Below are positions 11,424-22,609 of a stretch of DNA of 64,000 nucleotides, piece after piece. Origin of the DNA: Melastoma dodecandrum (Eukaryota; Streptophyta; Magnoliopsida; Myrtales; Melastomataceae); assembly GCA_029817715.1 (NCBI GenBank), contig JARUPY010000087.1, forward strand, positions 2,666,001 to 2,730,000, written 5' to 3'. The notes beneath the pieces are model-generated. The model was given only the letters and a program-made list of their open reading frames with translations. It had not been told where the DNA came from and did not search any database. Every line of letters begins with the position of its first letter. Position 1 is the stretch's first letter. The position numbers were made by a program, and so were the translations under genes.

Positions 11424-14400
11424 ATGGACCCCACTGGGATCCCGATCCAGAGCATCGACAGTCCGGCGGTGGACGATTACGACGACGACGACAGCGACAG
11501 GCTCGTCTCCTCTTCTGCCTCCACTTCCTCCGCCGCTGGCGGTGGTGCCGGTGCCAGGTACAAGCTTATGTCCCCCGCGAAGCTCCCGATCTCGAGGCCC
11601 CCCTGCATGACCATACCCCCCGGTCTCAGCCCTACATCATTCCTCGAGTCTCCCATCCTCCTATCCAACGTCAAGGTCGTCTTCATTCTTTTGTTTTCGG
11701 CTTAAGGAGGGTATCCGCAGTATGTTTCCTCTGTTGCTCGGTTGAATCTGGCCGTTGGATGACCGAAGAGGTCTTGTTTTATGGTATTTAGTGGAGGATT
11801 TAGTGGTTTTGAGGTAGATGCGATGAGTTGATGATTTCTGGCGTCACGGATGCTCTCTCGAATTGTTTAGGAACTGTTCGTTTTCATTCGTGCTTTGGTT
11901 GGGGTTATTGTAATGAGGTGGTTGTACTGACAGGATCAGTGAGGTAATGACTTTTGTGATGTATGGCGTCTACTGCGGGCATGGATATATTCTGGTGCTC
12001 GCTTTATATTACTGTGTTTTCTCTGGTTTGGTTGTGCCTTCGTGGTTAATCCTGGGTGGAGGACACAGGACTCATCTTTCGCGATGGCATCTGTCAGTGC
12101 GTTCTTTTATTGTTGTTCTTTTCTCACCCAACGAATCATCCTTTTGCTGTACGATCGAAATTCGCTTTCCTTTTATTTAATGGTGCCAGATGATCAACTA
12201 CAAAACGGGTCCTTTTATTTGGAGAACATAGTCTGAACACATTGAGCAAAGGGATTCTGCTTATGTATTCTGAAAAGGAAAATTAGACAGAATCTTGTCC
12301 ATGAAGTGACCCCATCATGGTTCATAATTGATGCTCGTCACTGTTATTCTGCAGTATGTTGGAATGGGCAGATGTGTTAGTGTAGCCGGAATAGGACTTA
12401 TTCTTAGCCGGGGCATCATTTAATTTTCCTTGCTTGAATGGTATGGAGTTACGATCATATTTTATTTTGTTATATTAGTTGATTTCAGAAAGAGCCATTG
12501 AACTTTAATGATGGGAATGTGAGCTTGCCATGAATGATTAGAACAAGACTATTATAATTTGTAGATTCGTCAGAAAGGACCAGAGTTCTTAAGTTGATGT
12601 ATAATCTTTTCCCCACCGCTTAATAATCTTTAAAGGTTTATTTGTCTGGTTTATGCTTGTAAATCTTCTTTTCATATGTATGTATTTGAGTGCTTATCAA
12701 GATTTAGAGTTTTATAAGTATGCTGTCTTCAGCTGCCCTAAAGTTGTACCGGTCATTGATATTGCGCAAAAAAGGATTTTTGGTGTGTTTGCTTCTGGGA
12801 GTCTCTCAATCTTTTCTTCTTGGCTGATTGGCTTGCAGGTAGAGCCATCTCCGACAACAGGCTCTCTTAAGAAGCTCTTGATGAATGGTTTTCTTGGTTC
12901 GAGTACTGAAACAGGAGCTATTTATGATGGCTGTGCTGAAGGCTTGAATGAAGGGAATTGTGGTGACTTTGAATTTAAACACCCAGCTAGATCGAATTTG
13001 GTAAGATCAGACTGAATCTTATTGTGCTGCTACTCAAATCATTAATTTGATTGTATGGTGGCCCATCTTTTAGCCGATGCAACATGATAATTCATTATCC
13101 TATGCTCATAGAATAAGGAATTCTATCTGCTGTCATGTGTATTCTCTTCTTCCTGAAATTGTGCTGTCCGCAAACACGTGTGAGGGAGCTTTGGTTGATT
13201 ATTGGTCTATTAGTAATTTAGTATAGGCTTCTATTCACTGTGAATTACTTACTCTGTGGTTTTTCAATTTGGGAGGTTCCTGGATGGTTCAAAAGCCAAG
13301 CAAGTGAACCATCAGAAGATTTTTTTAGTGCAGCAAATTCTCAGTCAATTTCATCTGTAAATCCTGCAATGAGTAATCTTGCTGTTCCATCAGAGGAATT
13401 GAGTCTGTCTATCCCCGCCGGTCCAGTGATTTCAGAAGCAATCGCAACTGAAAATACTGATATTGATGGATTAAACTGCAGAGAATTTCCCAATAATGGG
13501 GCAGGTGCTGGGCCTTCAGTTTTAGCCGAGAGATTGTCAGCGGATGGTTATAACTGGAGAAAGTATGGCCAGAAGCACGTTAAGGGTTGTGAATTCCCAC
13601 GCAATTATTACAAATGTGCCTATCCTAATTGTGAAGTGAAAAAGCTTTTTGAGCGGTCTCCTGAAGGTCAACTAACTGAGATTATCTACAAAGGAACACA
13701 TGACCACCCAAAACCTCAAGCCAGTAGGCGCATTACTGCAGGCGACATGGCACCCCTTCAGCCTCAGGAAGACGGATCTGACAAGTTTTCATTCCCAACT
13801 TCAGGCAAGGAAAGCTTTGACGTGATTTCTGCTAGATGAACTGACATTCCGTCTGATTCTAACTGGTTTCTTCACCTAGCAGATAGATCTCCTCCTGCAT
13901 TTGGCGACTCCAATGGCATCTTGGAGCTATCTCCCATTGCTGAAAATGAAACAGTAGAAGAAGCAGCTTCAGCATCGAACAGAATTCTTGAAGAAGTCGA
14001 TGACGATGACGATGATCCATTATCCAAGAGAAGGTACCGAGCTTAACCGATAATGCTGTGTAATTCTTGTTCAATAAGCCTTAGCGTCGAGATGAGCAAC
14101 TTCGTTGAACAGGAGACTGGACACCATTGGAGAAGATGCCACTGCAATAGTGAAACCAATCAGAGAACCTCGTGTTGTTGTCCAAACTATTAGCGAGGTG
14201 GATATTCTAGACGACGGGTATAGGTGGCGTAAGTATGGCCAGAAAGTAGTCCGAGGCAATCCAAACCCAAGGCATGCTTGTTATATGTTTACCTTTCTTA
14301 CTGCAGGTTGTTCTTTCTTAATGTCGTTGCCTTGAACAGGAGTTATTACAAGTGCACCAATGCGGGATGCCCCGTAAGGAAACATGTAGAGAGGGCATCC

Positions 14401-14721
14401 CATGATCACAAGGCAGTCATCACTACTTACGAAGGACAACACAATCACAACGTCCCCACTGCTAAACCTAGTAGCCAGGACACCGGAGTACCACCTGATG
14501 CACCACCATCTCGAGTTAGATCCATGAGTGAGGGGCTTAGCCTTGACCTCGGGGTGGGAAGAAACCCTGCATCCGTGATCTTGCCGTCCGATAACCAGCT
14601 ACTGTTACCGCAGGACTATGTCCTAAACCAACTTATGTCTGGTGCCTCTAACTTAAGTGTGATTCAAGGTGCGCAAATTTCCTCATTTCCTGGATTGATC
14701 AATGGGGCCTTGAGTCAGTAA
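11424..14721 (+). CDS. WRKY20: WRKY20-like group I WRKY transcription factor
   Basis: Model: join 11424-11675, 12839-13000, 13276-13804, 13883-14033, 14113-14271 and 14340-14721, giving 544 aa. The N-terminus has the group I SP-cluster ([18 protein letters not shown]), a MAPK target in relatives. The N-terminal WRKY domain has WRKYGQK, a C-X4-C pair and HDH. The C-terminal domain has WRKYGQK, a C-X4-C pair and HNH. The linker [11 protein letters not shown] and [18 protein letters not shown] match WRKY20. Two introns need GC donors: 13805-13882 (CAG|GCAAGG) and 14272-14339 (AAG|GCATGC, at the conserved WRKY 'PR' intron). Both restore frame and conserved protein; GT alternatives shift the frame. 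The stop at 14719 seems premature: a further 37 in-frame codons end in PPNVGRRIVSGP, like the family C-terminus. The protein is expected to bind W-boxes (TTGAC) in the nucleus. Confidence 0.9.
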
Positions 14722-14835
14722 AATGGCTTCAGTGGAGCTCTACGGGAAGCACAGTCCTCAGAGATGATACCTCTGGCGCAGCCATCCCATCCCCGCCCTC
14801 CGAATGTGGGAAGAAGAATAGTCTCGGGTCCCTGA
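14722..14835 (+). other. Probable ancestral C-terminal coding tail beyond the WRKY stop
   Basis: From the TAA at 14719-14721 the same frame stays open for 37 codons to a TGA at 14833-14835. The end of this stretch (PPNVGRRIVSGP) closely resembles the end of Arabidopsis WRKY20 as I remember it (PPNMGRVQSGP). This looks like former coding sequence, now 3' UTR or reached only by readthrough. Confidence 0.65.
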
Positions 14836-14911
14836 AGCTCCACCACCGCTCTGCTCTCCTCTTAACGAGTCATTATGTTGGGAACTTTTTCAAGACGAGT
14901 TATTCCTTGTG

Positions 14912-15000
14912 CGAGTGCTCTTCGCAGACGAAGAATCTGTGCATTATATTGGGAGACGAGTGCTCTTTGCAGATGAAGAATCTGTGCATTATATTGTGAC
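14912..15000 (+). repeat. 45-bp tandem duplication (2 copies)
   Basis: Copies 14912-14956 and 14957-15000 share cgagtgctct, gaagaatctgtgcattatat and flanking bases with only a few differences. It lies in the presumed WRKY 3' UTR. Confidence 0.9.
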
Positions 15001-15497
15001 CAAGTCCCGTTATTTTACCCTTTTGATGTTGCATAAGTTACTTCAGTTACTTTCATCAGACAATGGAACAGTTAACAGTATCATCGACTGAGGGTTCCCG
15101 TTATTCATGATTGTTACAGTTACAGACATTTTGCCCGAAATCAACTTAGCTCGAGGAAGCCTACCAACATTTTATCATAAAATCCCGCTACTCCTAAGAT
15201 CTTCGGCTGCAGGGGCGGATGCCAGGTCAAATCCACGGCAAACAGGCGCGTCTTCCTCAGAGCGGAGGGAGAGAGAGCCATTATATACAGAAGCCGGTAA
15301 AATGTCGATGTTGCCTTCTGTGCTGCTCTTTTATTGTCTTTGCAGCTTCCTAAGTCTGTGTGTTATCTACTTGGATGTGCTCGGGCTTTCCGGAAGACGA
15401 CTCCCTTCGCTGCAGTGATCGATGATGATAAAATGCAGCACACAATTAGCCAGAGAACGCAACAGGGAGAAGAGGGAGATTCTGCACGGTAAAGTAA
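15001..15497. other. Convergent 3' flanks, no gene seen
   Basis: This is the space between the WRKY and CCCH genes, which point at each other. A 103-codon open frame here has no recognisable features. Confidence 0.4.
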
Positions 15498-17640
15498 TCA
15501 CGACCTGTTGGTATTGTTAGTATACTCTGCTTCTGAAGAATTAATCTCCTGGTCACGGGTGACGCTGCCGCTGGCTAAAAGGTCCAGCAAATAATTGAAG
15601 AACTCTGCTGACCGGAGGTTTGCTCTATCTGGGAAGGGCGTGGATAAAAATGGGAGACACGTGAATATCTTACCCCACAATGATTGTAAAGAAAATGAAC
15701 CGTCGGCTTACTTTCGGACGGTCTAAGCCCGTTTGCCGAGTCAATAATGTGACATGGATTCCCTTGATGCTTCCCAGCGAAGTGAAGCTTAGCGAGACGT
15801 ATTCTCTCATACTCGAGAAGTCGCTCATTATCCTCGAGAAGTTGGTTCTGGGAGTATTTCACACCTCTGTATCCTCTCAGATCTGCGAAACCGATCACAT
15901 CACATTGTCACTGCAATTGATCAGAACTAATTATACTTCTCCAAGGACTTCACTGATGCGTACGAGAAGGAAACTTAGCGTCCATTGAAGAATACTGTGG
16001 CAAATGATGCACCAGATGGTCGTGATCCTGGTACTTCCTACGACGAAAACGAGCACGAGATCCCCCGCCGGTTCTCTTTGTCTTCGAGCCTAAAGGTTTT
16101 GGTATTCCTTCTCGAGCTTCAATTTCTTCTGTCAAAGAAGATTCGGGAAAAGATAGAATAGGAAGACGTGTTTCCAGAACGCACAAGATAGGGGTTGAAA
16201 AGGGGAGCATAGTGTCAGATGACTTTGAACTATGGAGGCTTAAAAGAAGGATCGGCCGGATCAATGATGCAGCATTAAGAAGATTAACTTTACCTTTCGA
16301 TGAACTTCAACTTCTTCTTGTACGGTTTGACGAGCACACGGTCACCACAGACGAAATGCGGGTTTCCTTTAGCCAAGATCATATTCGCCGTATCAGAGTC
16401 AACGAATGTCACGAAGCCAAACATGCGCTTGTTCTGGCATGGGATTATGACGTCTTCAACTTGCCCATAATTGCTGCAATAGGACCCGAACACGGACAAT
16501 TAATACGGTTTATAGAGACAACTGTCTAACAGATGCGACGATCCATGACAATTTTTAATTTACTTGAAGTAGCCGGAGACGTCTTCTTCGGTAAACGTGC
16601 TTTCGGCTGGAAATGTCAGATAAATCTGCCGTGATTTACTGTTCGCTTGACAGTGGTTGTCCTTCTCGTTCTGGCTCTCAATGTACTTCAGAGCATCCTC
16701 AGCCAAAATCACAGCATGCTGCCCGTGCGGCCTGCATAAAACTCGTACCGAGTTACAAATTATGTTCCCAGATCACATGCCTTATGTGGAAACAACCCAG
16801 AATTACTTGCCTGTCGATCAGGTAAATGCTCCTGAGCCTCGAAAGCAGCCTTGTCAAGCTATGTCCGGATTTTCCATGCCTTTGGCTTTCCGTGAGATAG
16901 CCCTCCCCCTGAAGTACTTTCCCATACTTATCGTAGTAAATCATCGGCAGAGATGCGATGGGAAGTGGATTCCCCCTCCTCGATCTTAAGATTTCCGCAA
17001 TTTCCATTTCCAACTTCTCGAGCGATCCCGGGGAGAACACGTGATCGTCATGCGCGAACAGATACCCTTTCCCCATGAATTGTTCATGCAGGTACTTGCA
17101 GTTGCTTCCGTGCCTGCAGTAACTGCTGTTGAAGTAATGACTAGTCTTGTCTAAAAAATCAGGCAGCCGCATGCGATGGTGCTGACCGGCCGGTGTAGCA
17201 CCGTCCAGCAACTCTGGATCCTCCAAAGCAAAACACTGGCCACCCTGCCTCACTATTTCCAGAGCCGAATCAGCATAACTCACATACTCAGGCGAAAGGT
17301 TCCTACTCATGATCCCTGGAAGCACCCGACACTGCGAGGGGACCCTAAATGGGAAATGCCGGAAACTCGCAGCATGGAAATGATCCGGTGTGATCAGATG
17401 GTTGGCAACAGACGCAGGCGCCATCTGAGGGGATGCAGACCTCAAGGCCAGCTCCTGGAGCTCCCCCTTGGCCTTCACAATCGCTTCCCAAATGAACGCG
17501 TCGGGACCGAGTGCGAGCCTGATCATCTCCTTATCGCTCTCCAATTGCAAAAGCAGGTAGCCCATGATCTTCGTGACATTCTCCGGATCAACCTTTCGGA
17601 TCCGATCAAAAACCTTGCTCGTAGCCTCCAGAAACTCCAT
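15498..17640 (-). CDS. CCCH zinc-finger and RRM RNA-binding protein (AtC3H18-like)
   Basis: Model: complement of 15498-15628, 15712-15882, 15964-16037, 16294-16473, 16564-16731 and 16811-17640, giving 517 aa with all phases consistent. The N-terminus (KIMGYLLLQ) is an MKT1-like/PABC-like helical block of this family. A CCCH finger follows: [19 protein letters not shown]. Then come a conserved block ([20 protein letters not shown]) and an RRM with RNP2-like IYLTFP and RNP1-like RMFGFVTF. A Glu/Arg-rich helix ([19 protein letters not shown]) and a Ser-rich tail end the protein. In the finger the first Cys of C-X7-C-X5-C-X3-H is Ser (codon AGT). The first intron (16732-16810) has a GC donor, CAG|GCAAGT. 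Relatives are putative cytoplasmic or nuclear RNA-binding proteins; the target is not known. Confidence 0.88.
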
Positions 17641-18599
17641 CTCCCACCCAATACTACCATACCACTACCCACACTGCATATCACACACCCACAAAACAAC
17701 AACTAAGACTTTAGGGTTTAAGCAATTCAGTAACTGACACCCCACTAAGCAAAGGAACAAGAACTCAACAAAAGTTCTGTCCCTCGATTAGGCAAACCCG
17801 GAAACAGGCAAACCAAAATCCCACTAAAAACACAGCAAACAGAGCAGGCTTTCAACACAAACAAGCACAGACAAGAGTTTCTTGCACTGTCTACCGTCTG
17901 TCTGATCCTAAGTCTTTGTAAATTTCCACCACAAAAAACAAAGAGACATCTTCACCAAACCAAACACCCCTAAAAATAACCAAAAATATGGAAAATACCC
18001 ACTTCAGAAACATACACTATTTACTCCCTTTCACTTTCACCCTCTGGCCATTTTGACACTTGGCTTGTAATTAGATAACAACACCTCAAGTCACCGAAGC
18101 CTTCTTCTTCTTCTTCTTCTAAACTTAATCATTCTAAAAAATTAAAGGGTGATGGGTGTGGGTGGGGGTAGTTCGGAGTGAAACACGCCGACCAATAAGC
18201 TTCGGGGGGATGCATGATATTTCTTTTCTCTGCATGTGTTAACCCAAGTTTGACAGCGTAATTTATTTCAGTTCCCCGACTTTTTTTCCCTTTTTTATAT
18301 TAATATTGTTATTACACGTAAATGGAGAAAACCGATGAATGCGTTGTGACCCGAGAGAGCCAAATGCAATGAATGCAACCAACCTCACAATGGGCACAAC
18401 TCGTGGGAGGATCTCCAGGGTTTTAAAAAACAGGGGCCTTTTTTTTTTTTTTGTATTTTAATATTTTGATCTGATTACAGAAGGCGGCCGAACAACAAGG
18501 CTTTAGCATGCCCGATCTGTATACTAAAACAGAAAGAATCGTTCGTTATTTGTAGATACTTCCAATACAATCCACCATTCGACTCTTTCGCCTTTCTTT
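17641..18599. other. 5' flank of the CCCH gene
   Basis: This contains a TTC/CTT microsatellite (about 18101-18120), poly-T runs near 18280 and 18440, and AT-rich sequence. The part nearest 17640 is likely the 5' UTR and promoter of the CCCH gene. No coding content is recognised. Confidence 0.4.
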
Positions 18600-19500
18600 T
18601 GCTCTTACTCTTGAATTTGGCTTCCAGCTGAATAAACCATCCTCGCTAGCCAAAGGGGTCTTCCAGTTTCGAGCACAATGTATCTCATCCCTATCCCTAT
18701 CCCCATCCCGCTTCCACATCCCATCCTTGCTAACTTCCATTCTGACCACCTCCCGGAATCGTCCTCTATGCTGTCTCTTGGTTCCAAAGGTTGCGACCGC
18801 AGCCCTGGTGGTTCTCCTTCACCGCACACTCACGTGGGTGGTATTCCACAAAGACCAGGGTTCCCATCCAAAGAACTGCTGGGGAAAGTGTTGAGGTGTC
18901 CTCCCGTCGGTATTTGCCATGTAAGATTGTTTTGTGACAGGTTCAAGAATCCCAATAATGACAGCCGAGTCAGCTCCTTTGGGATTTCTCCTATCAGCCT
19001 GTTTGTGGAGAGGTCCAGCCAGTCGAGATAGGTGAGGCTCCCGAGGGAGGGAGCGATCGATCCCGTGAGGTGGTTGTGAGATAAATTCAATCCCTGGAGG
19101 GTTGCTGAGTGCCCCAATATTCCTAGGAAGCTATCAACGAAAGAGGTTGCTTGACAAGTCCAGAGTTGATAAATGGGCTTTTATTATCACCATCTCCATC
19201 TTCTTCCCTTTCCAGATGATCTCCATAGAATAAAGACCTGGTGAGTAAAAATTCTGGTGAACGAGAAAACACTTAACTACCCGAGTATATGGGATAGGAG
19301 TCAGAGCCGGAGCTGTGGGATAATAAGATTTCCCACCAGATGCGTTATCCAATTGAATCATGAAAGGTAATTTCAGGATTAGATCGTCTGCCAGGCGGTC
19401 ATCAAGTTTGTTGTCGGGCGTAACTTAGATTAGTGACCTCCTTTCTCGGAATTATTTAAGCTGCCGTAGAATCTGTTGGATCTCAAGCTCAGGACCTTTG
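18600..19500 (-). pseudogene. Receptor-like protein (Cf-type LRR-RLP) 3' fragment, decayed
   Basis: Reading leftward, LRR remnants (LSLRSNRFYGSL) lead to the loop-out region (STLDLSSNLFR), then LRRs (LQGLNLSHNHLTGSIAPSLG; DLSTNRLIGEIPKEL), the RLP hallmark NPGLCG, an acidic spacer and a Gly-rich transmembrane segment (GCGSGMGIGIGMRYIV) with a short cytoplasmic tail. Damage is clear: TGA-TAG after LFR, an extra C near 19095 shifting the frame, and an in-frame TGA just after NPGLCGIPPT. Further stops lie upstream. Intact RLPs are membrane immune receptors of ~900 aa; only the last third remains and it cannot make a full receptor. Confidence 0.85.
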
Positions 19501-19537
19501 AATGGAAGTGCCTGCAACCAACACAGGAATGAATCAG

Positions 19538-19629
19538 CTATAAAAGGGAGCTTCCTTCAAAGGGACCTTCAGTAAATCAAGGAACCTCACACCTTGGCAT
19601 CTTCGAAACTCCTATAAAAGGGAGCTTCC
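19538..19629 (+). repeat. 18-bp direct repeat containing a TATA-like box
   Basis: CTATAAAAGGGAGCTTCC occurs exactly at 19538-19555 and 19612-19629, 74 bp apart. The second copy sits at the promoter position of the LTR that follows. This may be a 74-bp local duplication that later diverged. Confidence 0.7.
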
Positions 19630-21345
19630 CTCGCTTTCTCATTTTTCTTCTTCTCTCTTTCTATCTTTAAATCCTTTTAAGGTTATAAAGATATTTTAGT
19701 TTTTATTTTTTGGTTCTGGTTCGTGAGCGCACACAAGTCGAAAAAACTTGCGTTGGGAATTGTCGCATGGAAACCTTTTCACTTAGAGAGTGGGAAATAT
19801 TCCTTTAGCTTAGTGTTCTTAGAACACGGCGCAAGTAGTTTTGGTTATACATTTTTTGTATGTTCGGGTTCAACTTTGGAGGCTCGACTCATCGACTTTT
19901 TTACTTATTTCTCAGAGTTCTTCATCTTGACATATCAGAGAATTAACTAACATCACATATATTCTTCCATATTTGAGGATCATCAGTCAAATATATAACA
20001 ATATAAAGGAATATGGATCTCAGTAAGGATGTTTCTACTCATAATGCAAGTGGTCTGTCAATATTCGTTGAGTCGCCAAATGCAACTGAGGCCGGAATAA
20101 ATACATCAAACTCTTCTCAACCTATTGCTTCCCCCATTCCATCTACCCATCATACAAAGCCTTTTCCAGAAATCTCCAAAATTGAGGTGTTCAATGGATA
20201 TAACTTTAAGAGATGTAAAGAAAGAATATTGTCTATCTTGAATATCTATAGAGTGGTATATGCATTGACTGAGCCAAAACCCGACAACACAATGATTCAA
20301 AACAATTGACTGCATGGACTCAAGCTTACAAAGTTTGTCGACATACTATAATCAACATTCTCTCAAATGAGCTACTCGATGTGTACGTGGCTTATAAGGA
20401 AGCTCGTGAAATCAATGAGTCCATGATTCTCAAATAAACTGTATAGGATGTAAGTTGACAAAAGTTCATAAAGAGATACTACTGGTGGGAAATGACAGAG
20501 GACAAAGAACATTTGATCACAGATCAACGAATATCACAAGCCATTAGAGAAACTCAATGTAGGATATACTTGACGAAATTCACATATCTGAGTATTGGTG
20601 TGGGGCAGCTCCTATGTAATTCGTAGCCGAATTACTAGAGCACTCATGAACATTGAACGAGCGCATGACCTATTTGCATAAAATCGTTTTAAACAAGAAT
20701 CAGTGAGAACAAGTAAAGTGGTCATTGGACCATTGGCTTATAAACGGGATTCTGGTTCATAAAAATTTACTTCACCAGTCTCTCCGCGAGTTAAATTATA
20801 CTAGACTAGATATATTTCATAGTCCAAAAGATAATAGATTTCATACTTCACATTCTATAATTCAGAAAATTTTCAAACCTTTTGAAAAATATGGAGAATT
20901 GATGGATTTTATTAATTTAGCTTTTCAAAAGTGCTTTAGCCCATTAGCGCAGTTAGCCTACTTTTATTTGTCCCACATTGGATGTGAATCAGTCTTTCAA
21001 CTATATAAAGGAGCTCCCATCACTTCTTCTTTGCTCATTTTCCTTCTTATGCCCCTATCTCTCAAATCAACTTTGTATTATAAAGAGATTCGTGAGTGCA
21101 CACGAGCTGGAACTTGAGAAGTCTAAAGGAATTGCTGCATGCAAACTTTTGAACCTAAAGAACGAAAATATTTCTTTAACTTAGTGTTCATAGGATACGA
21201 TGCAAGTATTTTTATTATACAATTTTTCTGTGTTCAAGTTCAGCTTTAGCGGCTCAATTCATTAGCTTCTTGGCATGTTTCTCAGAGTTCTTCAGCTTGA
21301 TCAGATAATTAACATTACGTATATTCTTCCGCCTTTGAGGATATT
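19605..21345 (+). mobile_element. Degenerate copia-type retroelement with gag only
   Basis: Two related segments, about 19612-19960 and 21001-21330, flank the element as decayed LTRs. Both run from a TATA box (ctataaaag / ctatataaag) through gtgagcgcacac / gtgagtgcacac, ttagtgttc, and ctcagagttcttca to a cttcc..ttgaggat end. Between them 20013-20309 starts a copia Gag (MDLSKDVSTH; VFNGYNFKRCKERILSIL), stops early, and continues in other frames as recognisable UBN2-type Gag (AWTQAYKVCRHTI). No protease, integrase or reverse transcriptase is visible. It resembles a non-autonomous or internally deleted element. Confidence 0.7.
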
Positions 21346-22609
21346 CTGGTATATAAAACAATCTTTCTGAAAAAAATTTCTAAGATTGTACCAGCGAGTT
21401 CATTCAATCTTAGATTTAAAAATGTAGGAGCAGTGGTGGTGATCTTCAGTAGGTTGAGAATTTCTTTGAATTGAGGTTGCTCATATCCAATTTCTTTAGC
21501 CGTGATAACACGACTGCACCCTTCTTTGTTGTATTGATATGGAACTTCTTCTAAGACACAATCCCAGATGTCCAGATTGCTCTATTCTGGCGCAATGGAC
21601 AGGACACATGGGAAGTTCATCAATGTGAAATGTCTCCAGCTTCGGTAGCTGGTGGTTTGCATCTACGGCATGGTTATCTGCTTGTGTCAGGTAAAATTGT
21701 TTCGAGAGACGTCCAAACTAATCAAAAAGCGGAGATCTATATTTCGAAATAACGTTCGGTGAGAAATATTTCGCGAATCAAGGCATCAATTTTCAGAATT
21801 CGCCATCTCGGTTAGAAACACCGAGTTCAGCCCCTTCAGAGGTACCTCGTTATTTAAAACACTAATTTTCCCAAAATTTTCAAGTAAACTCGACGTAGAA
21901 ATATTATTTGACAAATTTTAAAATTCTTGTGCTATTTTACGAAATATTTTCTCGCCGGATAATGCAAACCGCCAAAGGCAAAACTGAAAACGTGGTGATT
22001 CAAGGATGCACGATCAATCAGTTTGTTGCTTCCCAGTGTTTGGGAATTGGTTTCTTCGTTTATTATGGAAATGGGTTGAGAGATATTAGTGGCAATCGTG
22101 GGTTGTTTATACCTTTTTAAGTAAGTTTTAGTGGGATTAACATGGCTTACTCATGAAAAGTACAAGTCTTGTTGGTAGCAAGTTCCCGGAGAATGGGAAA
22201 GAGGCTAATATATGAGTAATGTCTAATGTCTATAGCTCGCAGGAGCGAAAAGAGAAACAAACGAACTCCATATCCCTCAATTGTGAGTTAGCGTCGTATC
22301 TGTAATGTAAAAAGTATGTAATAGAGCGTGGATCGAAATTAAATTTATCAAATGTATTCTAATTAGATTGAGGCATTTTCAATTCCAATAATATTATCTT
22401 CCTTTTTTGGTAGGTAGAATTTTAAATCAAATTCAAATATAAAAGATGTTATTGGAATTCTTATTATAGTTCCGGTGTAGACACACACAGCATACACGTG
22501 CACGAACCAAAGGGCGAACATAATATTTGAAAACAGATGGGGGAAACTCTGCCTCTGACTGACTCGGACAGCTTAGATAATACAGAGGAGGCCGGGGGGT
22601 GTTTGTGAA
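21346..22609. other. Intergenic region, no supported gene
   Basis: AT-rich sequence lies between the copia relic and the first P450. Weak protein-like stretches occur on the minus strand at about 21430-21690 but are interrupted by stops and not identifiable. The part just left of 22610 is likely the P450 3' UTR. Confidence 0.4.

Noticed and set aside
13822..13882. GT donor at 13822 for WRKY intron 3
   Set aside because: It leaves phase 0 and puts the next exon in the wrong frame; the GC donor at 13805 gives phase 1 and a sensible protein.
15420..15497. Possible ancestral tail of the CCCH protein beyond its stop (ESPSSP-like residues)
   Set aside because: The resemblance to the family C-terminus is only a few residues and the frame has no clear end; too weak compared with the WRKY case.
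21430..21690. Minus-strand stretch with CSRVITAKEIG that recalls an NB-ARC fragment
   Set aside because: Similarity is too short and broken by stops to call an NLR relic.
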